Source: Sulfurovum sp.
GTDB lineage: Bacteria > Campylobacterota > Campylobacteria > Campylobacterales > Sulfurovaceae
DNA length: 8,205 nt
Reading direction: 5' to 3'
Assembly: GCA_021159425.1 (NCBI GenBank)
Contig: JAGGRU010000366.1
Location: forward strand, 1-8,205
Made by a program: the position numbers and the translations under genes. Shown piece after piece: positions 1 to 5,039 of this stretch; positions within the stretch are counted from its first letter, which is position 1, and every line of letters begins with the position of its first letter. A model generated the notes under the pieces. It searched no databases, was not told the origin of the DNA, and was given only the letters and a program-made list of their open reading frames with translations.

Positions 1-50
1 AAAGTAGAATAAATTGAAAAGTAGAGTAAATTGGAAGGTAGAGTAAAACA
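1..50. repeat. Imperfect 17-bp-period tandem repeat, about three copies
   Basis: Units begin at 1, 18 and 35. The first two (AAAGTAGAATAAATTG and AAAGTAGAGTAAATTG) differ at one base in 16; the third (from 35) keeps the AGGTAGAGTAAA core and diverges at its 3' end. Because 17 is not a multiple of three, the same Lys-Val-Glu-stop reading falls in a different frame in each unit, giving TAA at 10-12, 27-29 and 44-46. The repeat overlaps the first codons of the phosphoesterase gene. It may be a duplicated 3' end of an upstream gene lying outside the window; that is inference. Confidence 0.7.
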
Positions 51-1023
51 GGTGGAGAATTATCAATTTCCTCTTGCGGAAGTAAAAAAGCAGCTGGATA
101 AAGCCAGAAATATCACCATACTGACACATTTGAACCCGGATGCAGATACCATTGGCACAGGTTTGGGTATTTATCATATTTTAAAACAAGATAAAACAAA
201 AAGAGTTGAAATAGTCAATGCTTCCAATATGCTGCCGCAATATCTTGATTTTCTCCCCTCTTTTGAGAAAATAAAACATAAAATGGATTTCGAAGAGAGT
301 CTTATTATTGCCTGTGACTGTGGCAGTATCGATAGACTTGGTTTTGATCTTGAAAATAGAGAAATACTCAATATAGATCATCATGAAAGTAACCAACAGT
401 ATGGAAAAATAAATGTTGTGATCCCTGAATATGCTTCAGCATCACAAGTTGCCTATAGGCTGTTTCAAAAACTTTATACGATTGATGCCGCTTCGGCTGC
501 TTGTTTTTATACGGCACTGTTATCGGATACCCGGTATTTTACAACAAATTCAGTGAGTCATGAAGTGTTTGAAGTGGCAAAAGAATTGGTAGACCTGGGT
601 GCAGACCCGGCAAATGTTGCGTTTAATTTCACACAGAGAAGATCTTTGAGTTCTTTGCGAATCTTAGAAAGAGCCTTGGGTCATTTAAGATTAAGTTCTG
701 AAGGAAGGATCGCAGCACTTTTTGTAACGCAAGATGATATTTTGGCTACAGGTGCACGTATGCCGGATATGGAAGGTATTGTAGATTATGCACGTTCTTT
801 GGCTACAGTTGAAATAGGGCTGTTCGCTATAGAATTGGAAGACAGTATACGTATATCGCTGAGAAGTAAAAGTGTTGATGTTTCAAAAGTCTCTTTGGAT
901 TTTGGCGGCGGAGGACATAAAGTTGCTGCCGGATTTATGTTAAATCAAACTACTTTACATGAAAGTATAGATACAATTTTAAAAAAGATAAATGAATTAG
1001 GATTATTACATGGCAAAAGTTAA
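31..1023 (+). CDS. DHH/DHHA1 phosphoesterase, NrnA-like (nanoRNase / pAp phosphatase)
   Basis: A 330-residue cytoplasmic phosphoesterase with the complete DHH layout. The metal-binding motifs are HLNPDAD (33-39), D96 in ACDCGS, the signature DHH at 116-118, and D166 in LLSDT. The C-terminal DHHA1 domain has R278 in a SLRSK segment and the substrate loop GGGGHKVAAGF (292-302). Family members of this size (NrnA) use Mn2+ to degrade 2-5-nt RNA and to dephosphorylate pAp to AMP; which activity dominates here is inference. H. pylori has a relative close to its infB cluster (HP1042, from memory). The start is uncertain: the outermost start is TTG at 31, with a stop in frame at 22-24, and GTG at 52 is an equally plausible start just before the conserved region. 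Neither has a strong ribosome binding site, and both lie at or near the 17-bp repeat. The 3' end overlaps the next gene by 14 bp, implying co-transcription. Confidence 0.9.
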   Translation: MEGRVKQVENYQFPLAEVKKQLDKARNITILTHLNPDADTIGTGLGIYHILKQDKTKRVEIVNASNMLPQYLDFLPSFEKIKHKMDFEESLIIACDCGSIDRLGFDLENREILNIDHHESNQQYGKINVVIPEYASASQVAYRLFQKLYTIDAASAACFYTALLSDTRYFTTNSVSHEVFEVAKELVDLGADPANVAFNFTQRRSLSSLRILERALGHLRLSSEGRIAALFVTQDDILATGARMPDMEGIVDYARSLATVEIGLFAIELEDSIRISLRSKSVDVSKVSLDFGGGGHKVAAGFMLNQTTLHESIDTILKKINELGLLHGKS

Positions 1024-2434
1024 AAAAAGCGGAATAGGTGGCATGATAGTCACAGTACTTGTATTGGCGGGATTAGGCGGCGGGGGATGGTATTTATATA
1101 ATTTACCTGAACTTGAGAGAGAAAAGCCGGTGATAGAAGGACCGGATAATGTCTTTTGGAATCGTACAGACCCTCTTAGCATTAAGTTAAAAGATAACGT
1201 AGGATTAAGCTCTTATGAGTTGGTTTTAAGTGATGGAGAAAAAAGTGTAATACTTGGTCAGGGACCATTGCCGGATAAGACAAAAGAACAGACTTTAGCT
1301 GTAAAATATCCAAAAGGCAAAGTTTTAAATCCTAAAGCAAAACAGTTTACGTTAAAAGTATCTGTAACTGACAACAGTATGTGGAATATGATGTCAGGAA
1401 ACTCTGCCGAGAGAACACTTACTATTAATGTTGACTATAAACGTCCAAACGTAAATATAGTGGCTAACTCACGTATGATCAACCAGGGTGGATCCGCATT
1501 GGTCGTCTTTCAGGCAGAAGATGACAATATGGATGAACTCTATGTTGAAGCAAATGGAAACAAGTTCAAGCCTCAACCCTATAAAAAAGAGGGGTATTAT
1601 GCTGCTTTGATCGCTTGGCCTTTTACAGATGATTCTTTTTCTGCAAAGATCATTGCCACGGATCTTGCTAAAAACAAACGGATCACCAAGATCCCGTTTT
1701 ATCATAAAAATCCAAGATACAAAACATCACAAATTAAAGCAAGTGACAGTTTTATAGATGGAAAGATCACGGATCTGGCTTCAAGTGATCCGGAATATGC
1801 AACGATTACAGATAAGCTTGAAAAACTGAAAGCGATCAATGAAACCATGCGTTTGAAGAATGAAGATCTCATTCATGAGTTGAGTAGAAATGTTTCAGAT
1901 GAAATATTAGACTCTTGGCAAATAAAAAAGTTTTATCCCTTACGAAATGGGCAGAGAGTAGCCAGCTTTGGGGATCACAGATATTACTATTATAAAAAGA
2001 AAGATAATATTGTTTCTGAATCGTACCATGTAGGATATGACTTGGCAAGTAACGCTATGGCAGATATTAAAACATCCAATGCAGGAAAAGTAGTGTATGC
2101 TGAGGAAAACGGTATATATGGGAATATGCCGATGATCGATCATGGTTTGGGACTCTACACGTTGTATGGGCACTGTTCTCAGTTATTGGTGCAGGTAGAT
2201 GATGAAGTACAGGCTGGAGAAGTCATTGCTAAAACAGGTGCGACAGGACTTGCAATGGGAGACCATTTGCACTTTGGTGTAGTGATCCAGGGTATTGAGG
2301 TAAGACCGGTAGAGTGGTTTGATCAATCATGGATCAGAAAATTCATAGACAATGTATTTAAGCAGGCAGATGAAATTATTACGCCTCCACCAACGAAAGA
2401 TGATGAACAGACAGAGACAATAGAAAAGCAGTAA
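1010..2434 (+). CDS. Membrane-anchored M23 (LytM-type) peptidoglycan endopeptidase with N-terminal Ig-like region
   Basis: A 474-residue protein with a short basic N-terminus followed by a Gly-rich hydrophobic segment (about 10-30), best read as a signal anchor placing the rest in the periplasm. Residues 40-145 and 146-234 look like two beta-sandwich, Ig-like units: each has an Asp-rich strand and a T-D-x(3)-N type turn (VTDNSMWN, ATDLAKN). A charged helical stretch (about 262-295) precedes the catalytic domain. The M23 site is complete: H340-x3-D344 in YHVGYD, H388 in LYGHCS, and H419-x-H421 in DHLHFG. The family cleaves peptide cross-links in peptidoglycan with one Zn2+. The C-terminal 20 residues are Pro- and acid-rich. 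The ATG at 1010 has an AGGA site at 999-1002, 7 bp upstream, inside the preceding gene. An M23 gene next to lpxC also occurs in Campylobacter (from memory). In related bacteria M23 enzymes set cell shape, but the specific role here is inference. Confidence 0.9.
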   Translation: MAKVKKSGIGGMIVTVLVLAGLGGGGWYLYNLPELEREKPVIEGPDNVFWNRTDPLSIKLKDNVGLSSYELVLSDGEKSVILGQGPLPDKTKEQTLAVKYPKGKVLNPKAKQFTLKVSVTDNSMWNMMSGNSAERTLTINVDYKRPNVNIVANSRMINQGGSALVVFQAEDDNMDELYVEANGNKFKPQPYKKEGYYAALIAWPFTDDSFSAKIIATDLAKNKRITKIPFYHKNPRYKTSQIKASDSFIDGKITDLASSDPEYATITDKLEKLKAINETMRLKNEDLIHELSRNVSDEILDSWQIKKFYPLRNGQRVASFGDHRYYYYKKKDNIVSESYHVGYDLASNAMADIKTSNAGKVVYAEENGIYGNMPMIDHGLGLYTLYGHCSQLLVQVDDEVQAGEVIAKTGATGLAMGDHLHFGVVIQGIEVRPVEWFDQSWIRKFIDNVFKQADEIITPPPTKDDEQTETIEKQ

Positions 2435-2461
2435 TTATTCCCAAACTTCATATTTTCTAAT

Positions 2462-2488
2462 TTGAATTAATATTAATTATGTTATAAT
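2462..2488 (+). promoter_or_regulatory. Predicted sigma-70 promoter of lpxC (extended -10)
   Basis: A perfect extended -10, TGTTATAAT, lies at 2480-2488. The best -35 match, TTGAAT at 2462-2467, sits at a short 15-bp spacing, so this promoter probably depends on the extended -10 and the AT-rich upstream DNA. That pattern is common for housekeeping promoters in Campylobacterota, which often lack a -35 box. Transcription would begin near 2495, giving a leader of about 50 nt. Confidence 0.65.
2465..2478. repeat. Perfect 14-bp AT-only palindrome next to the lpxC -10 box
   Basis: AATTAATATTAATT is its own reverse complement. It ends one base before the TG of the extended -10 and therefore covers the promoter spacer and -35 area. 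It could be an operator, or simply AT-rich upstream promoter DNA; palindromes made only of A and T arise fairly easily by chance. Confidence 0.5.
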
Positions 2489-2531
2489 CGCTCTAAAGAT
2501 TTATTTTGGACAAGATAAAACTATAAGAGTG

Positions 2532-2537
2532 AAGGGA
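2532..2537 (+). promoter_or_regulatory. Ribosome binding site that fixes the lpxC start
   Basis: AAGGGA lies 6 bp upstream of the ATG at 2544. This makes that ATG the start rather than the GTG at 2529, which would place this site inside the coding region and has no comparable motif of its own. Confidence 0.75.
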
Positions 2538-2543
2538 ACTTTG

Positions 2544-3428
2544 ATGCTGCAGCGTACTATAAAAAAACCTGTTGAAGTGATCGGTATTGGTTTGCATAAG
2601 GGTGAGCCTATCAAGCTTAGACTGGAACCATTGTCTGCAGATGCAGGTATTGTATTTTATCGTGAAGACTTAGCTTTGCGTATACCTCTCTCTCCTTCTT
2701 CCGTGATAGACACACGTATGGCTACTGTTATTGGTAGTGAAAAAGGTTTCATCTCAACGATAGAACATTTTTTGTCTGCTCTCTATGCCTATGGTATTGA
2801 TAATCTTCGTGTTGTTGTTGATGGTAATGAGATGCCAATTATGGATGGCTCATCTATTTCTTTTTGTCTTTTACTTGATGAAGCAGGCATAGAAGAACTG
2901 AATGTTCCTAAAAAAGTGATCTCGCTAAAGCAAACCGTTGAGGTAAGAGATGGTGATAAATTTGTAAGACTTTCACCTTCAGATACAGCAACCTTTGATT
3001 TTAAAATTAAATTTGATCACCCTGTCATAGGTGAGCAGCGTGAAGAGTTTGAATTTTCTACACATAATTTTATAGAAGAGATCGCAAGAGCAAGAACTTT
3101 TGGATTTGTAAAAGATATTCAGTATCTGCAGAGTCAAAATTTGGCACTTGGTGCTACACTGCAGAATGCCATAGGTTTGGATGACCATAGGATCTTAAAT
3201 CCTGAAGGTTTACGTTTTGACAATGAATTTGCAAAGCATAAAGTACTTGATGCTATGGGAGATATGATGATTTCAGGTTATAATATTCTGGCAAAATATG
3301 AATCGTTTGCAGGTAGCCATAATCTTAATTATCAACTGACATCCAAATTACTGGCAGACAGTAATAACTACGAATTAGTAGCTGTAGAAGAGTTACAAAG
3401 TAGAGAATTTGCAAAGTCCTTCGCATAA
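2544..3428 (+). CDS. lpxC: UDP-3-O-acyl-N-acetylglucosamine deacetylase LpxC
   Basis: LpxC is the cytoplasmic Zn2+ enzyme that removes the acetyl group from UDP-3-O-acyl-GlcNAc, the committed step of lipid A synthesis. From the ATG at 2544 the protein has 294 residues, the size I recall for Campylobacter and Helicobacter LpxC. All catalytic groups are visible: E74-H75 in STIEHFLSAL, H232 and D236 in KHKVLDAMGD, and H259 in FAGSH. These match E. coli Glu78/His79, His238, Asp242 and His265. The N-terminal VEVIGIGLHKGE and the MPIMDGSS segment (98-104) are also typical. A longer form from GTG 2529 would add five residues (MKGTL), but the ribosome binding site argues against it. The gene has its own predicted promoter, and its last 20 bp overlap the TsaB-like gene. 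The C-terminus (EFAKSFA) ends in small non-polar residues; in E. coli a non-polar tail is the FtsH degradation signal, but whether that applies here is unknown. Confidence 0.97.
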   Translation: MLQRTIKKPVEVIGIGLHKGEPIKLRLEPLSADAGIVFYREDLALRIPLSPSSVIDTRMATVIGSEKGFISTIEHFLSALYAYGIDNLRVVVDGNEMPIMDGSSISFCLLLDEAGIEELNVPKKVISLKQTVEVRDGDKFVRLSPSDTATFDFKIKFDHPVIGEQREEFEFSTHNFIEEIARARTFGFVKDIQYLQSQNLALGATLQNAIGLDDHRILNPEGLRFDNEFAKHKVLDAMGDMMISGYNILAKYESFAGSHNLNYQLTSKLLADSNNYELVAVEELQSREFAKSFA

Positions 3429-3876
3429 GTATAAACTCCTCATTATTTCTATCTCTTCACCACTTCTTATAGGAGTGTATGAAGATGATCTTTTGATCAA
3501 AACTTTTTCCTCTGACCTAAAAACTTCAGAAATACTTTTACCCCTGATCATGGATGTATTAAATGACTATGATATTTCAGAAATTATTTATACGCGTGGT
3601 CCAGGTTCATATATGGCGATCAAACTTACCTATATTATGCTAAAAACGATTGAACTCGTGAAAAATATTAATTGTGTGGGGTGTAGTGGTTTTGCACTAA
3701 ATGACGGTCAAGCTATTAAAGCAATAGGCAATCTCTATTTTATCAAGGAAAAAGAGACTATAATTACTAAAAAATTTGAACAGCCAGTCTCTGTAATTTT
3801 TACATTGCCTCAAAGTATTCAAGATCTTGAAATAGATGAAGAATCAACCCCTGAGTATAGTCTGCCAGCTGTTTAA
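3409..3876 (+). CDS. Short, diverged TsaB-like protein (t6A tRNA modification family)
   Basis: A 155-residue protein resembling the N-terminal half of TsaB (YeaZ). It has an opening beta hairpin (LLIISISSPLLIGVYEDD, about 10-27), then SEILLPLIMDVL (40-51) and the ATPase-like loop RGPGSYMAIKL (63-73), which corresponds to GPGSFTGLRIG in canonical TsaB. TsaB is the non-catalytic partner of TsaD in forming N6-threonylcarbamoyladenosine at position 37 of ANN-decoding tRNAs. Two things are unusual: the canonical I-D-T-S at strand 1 is I-S-I-S-S here, and the protein is much shorter than E. coli TsaB (about 230 residues), so most of the second lobe is missing. The C-terminal tail (about 135-155) is acidic. 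The start is TTG at 3409, inside the 3' end of lpxC; the next in-frame ATG (residue 48) would delete the conserved hairpin. Translation is probably coupled to lpxC. The family assignment is moderately sure and the function is inference. Confidence 0.7.
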   Translation: MQSPSHKYKLLIISISSPLLIGVYEDDLLIKTFSSDLKTSEILLPLIMDVLNDYDISEIIYTRGPGSYMAIKLTYIMLKTIELVKNINCVGCSGFALNDGQAIKAIGNLYFIKEKETIITKKFEQPVSVIFTLPQSIQDLEIDEESTPEYSLPAV

Positions 3877-3877
3877 C

Positions 3878-3885
3878 GGAAGAAG
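3878..3885 (+). promoter_or_regulatory. Ribosome binding site of thrB
   Basis: GGAAGAAG ends 6 bp before the ATG at 3892 and begins one base after the stop codon of the TsaB-like gene. It supports the short start placed directly at the conserved [14 protein letters not shown] segment. Confidence 0.65.
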
Positions 3886-3891
3886 TGATAA

Positions 3892-4773
3892 ATGTTTGTA
3901 TCTGTGCCTGCCACATCTGCCAATCTTGGACCCGGATTTGATACTTTGGGTCTTGCAGTAGACTTAAGAAATGAGATCATCATTAGACCATCAAAATTTT
4001 TAAGTATTTCTACACAAGGTGAAGGTGCCCAAAATCCTAAAATTAAGAAAAACTCTCTTTTTTTAAGCATATTCAATGAAAACTACAAACGATTAAGCGG
4101 AGGAACTGATAATTTCAGATTTGAATTTCATAATCGTATACCCATCTCAAGAGGGCTTGGGTCTTCTTCTGCTGTAATCGTTGCTGCACTGAGTGGGGCA
4201 TATATGGCAGCAGGAACAAGATACAATAAAAGAGAAATACTCAATCAGGCACTCAGATATGAGCATCACCCGGATAATATTACACCGGCAGTCATGGGTG
4301 GATTTAATGTCGCCTGTGTGGAAGGAGACCGTGTATACTCTAAGAAAAGACGTATGCCTGAGTATCTTAGAGCAGTTGTTGTTGTACCAAATCGTACGAT
4401 ATCTACAGCCAGATCCCGCACTGTTCTGCCTAAAATGTATAGAAAAGAGGAAACGGTTTATTCTCTTTCCAGAGCAGCGTATATGACAGCACTTTTTATG
4501 AGTGAGTCATGGGATCTTTTACGTATAGCCTCTAAAGATAAACTGCATCAGGCAAGACGAATGAAAATGATGCCGGAACTTTTTGATGTGCAAAAAGTAG
4601 CACTTAAACATGGTGCTTTGATGAGTACATTGTCTGGGTCCGGTTCAACATTTTTCAATTTAGCTTATGATAAAGATGCAGATAGAATAGCGCAAGAGTT
4701 ACAAAAACGTTTCCCTCAATTCAGGGTTTTTACCCTCTCTTTAGACAATAATGGTGTCACAACCCAAAGTTAA
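3892..4773 (+). CDS. thrB: Homoserine kinase (GHMP kinase family)
   Basis: A 293-residue cytoplasmic GHMP kinase that phosphorylates L-homoserine with ATP, the penultimate step to threonine. All three family motifs are present: [15 protein letters not shown] (6-20), the phosphate-binding loop [11 protein letters not shown] (84-94), and the C-terminal LSGSGSTFF (247-255). The segment [15 protein letters not shown] (123-137) is characteristic of homoserine kinase among GHMP enzymes, which separates it from mevalonate or galactose kinases. Length and start are normal for the family. It lies 15 bp after the TsaB-like gene and 23 bp before ylxR. No other threonine genes are in view, so it appears to be embedded in a translation/envelope operon rather than a thr operon. 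This position is the Campylobacterota arrangement as I recall it. Confidence 0.95.
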   Translation: MFVSVPATSANLGPGFDTLGLAVDLRNEIIIRPSKFLSISTQGEGAQNPKIKKNSLFLSIFNENYKRLSGGTDNFRFEFHNRIPISRGLGSSSAVIVAALSGAYMAAGTRYNKREILNQALRYEHHPDNITPAVMGGFNVACVEGDRVYSKKRRMPEYLRAVVVVPNRTISTARSRTVLPKMYRKEETVYSLSRAAYMTALFMSESWDLLRIASKDKLHQARRMKMMPELFDVQKVALKHGALMSTLSGSGSTFFNLAYDKDADRIAQELQKRFPQFRVFTLSLDNNGVTTQS

Positions 4774-4786
4774 CATCTTTTTGGGT
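4762..4786. repeat. Inverted repeat between thrB and ylxR
   Basis: ACCCAAA (4762-4768) and TTTGGGT (4780-4786) are perfect 7-bp arms around an 11-base loop that contains the thrB stop codon. The right arm shares its last base with the TATAAT box that follows, and the left arm covers the expected -35 position. There is no T-run after it, so it does not look like an intrinsic terminator. Confidence 0.5.
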
Positions 4787-4791
4787 ATAAT
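4786..4791 (+). promoter_or_regulatory. Predicted -10 box giving a leaderless ylxR transcript
   Basis: A perfect TATAAT preceded by a T-rich run (4778-4782), as in many Campylobacterota promoters; there is no clear -35. The ylxR ATG (4797) begins 5 bases after the box, which is where transcription itself would be expected to start. The short ACGCG between box and start is unusually GC-rich for this DNA. The box would allow ylxR-infB-rbfA to be transcribed separately from lpxC-thrB. Confidence 0.5.
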
Positions 4792-4796
4792 ACGCG

Positions 4797-5039
4797 ATGA
4801 AAAAATCACAGCCTATACGAATGTGCATCTCTTGCCGTGATAGACATCCTCAAAAAAGTTTGATACGCTTAAAGCTAGAGGGTAAAGATGTAGTAGCATT
4901 TGACGGAAAAGGTAGAAGCTTTTATCTTTGTGACAGTTGTAGTAAAAATGAAAAAAAAATCAAAGGCTTAACGAAACGTTTTAAACAAGATGAAGAACGA
5001 TTTGTTAAGCTTTTAAAGGAGTTAGTCAAGAATGGATAA
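4797..5039 (+). CDS. ylxR: YlxR/DUF448 family RNA-binding protein
   Basis: An 80-residue basic protein with the YlxR signature: RMCISCRDR near the N-terminus, then KSLIRL, then [11 protein letters not shown]. Cysteines 10, 13, 45 and 48 form two CxxC pairs that could bind zinc; the metal is inference. YlxR genes are classically found just upstream of infB. The Bacillus subtilis protein binds RNase P RNA (named RnpM), and other work describes nucleoid association, so an RNA or nucleic-acid regulatory role is likely. The start is well constrained: an in-frame TAA lies at 4788-4790, and the only other ATG (residue 9) would begin inside the signature. No ribosome binding site precedes 4797, which fits leaderless translation or re-initiation after thrB. 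The gene overlaps infB by 8 bp. Confidence 0.88.
   Translation: MKKSQPIRMCISCRDRHPQKSLIRLKLEGKDVVAFDGKGRSFYLCDSCSKNEKKIKGLTKRFKQDEERFVKLLKELVKNG

Larger units (their letters stand above)
2435..2543 (+). promoter_or_regulatory. Intergenic lpxC leader region containing a promoter
   Basis: This is the only sizeable non-coding gap in the window. It is strongly AT-rich and holds, in order, a perfect palindrome, an extended -10 box, a predicted leader of about 50 nt and the lpxC ribosome binding site. I see no GC-rich hairpin followed by a T-run, so the upstream peptidase transcript has no evident intrinsic terminator here and may read through into lpxC. Confidence 0.6.

Noticed and set aside
1..50. 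CRISPR or other spaced repeat array
   Set aside because: The units are contiguous with no spacers and only about three copies, so it is a small tandem duplication.
1469..1705. Antisense open frame inside the M23 peptidase gene
   Set aside because: Short, no family resemblance, and fully covered by a convincing gene on the other strand.
2435..2480. Terminator after the M23 peptidase gene
   Set aside because: The only symmetry is the AT-only palindrome, which would form a very weak RNA hairpin and lies in the promoter position instead.
4193..4486. 97-codon frame inside thrB on the same strand
   Set aside because: It is an alternative frame of a well-conserved GHMP kinase and resembles no known protein.
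4762..4791. Intrinsic terminator after thrB
   Set aside because: There is a 7-bp inverted repeat but the loop is long and it is followed by TATAATACGCG rather than a T-run, so a promoter or operator reading fits better.
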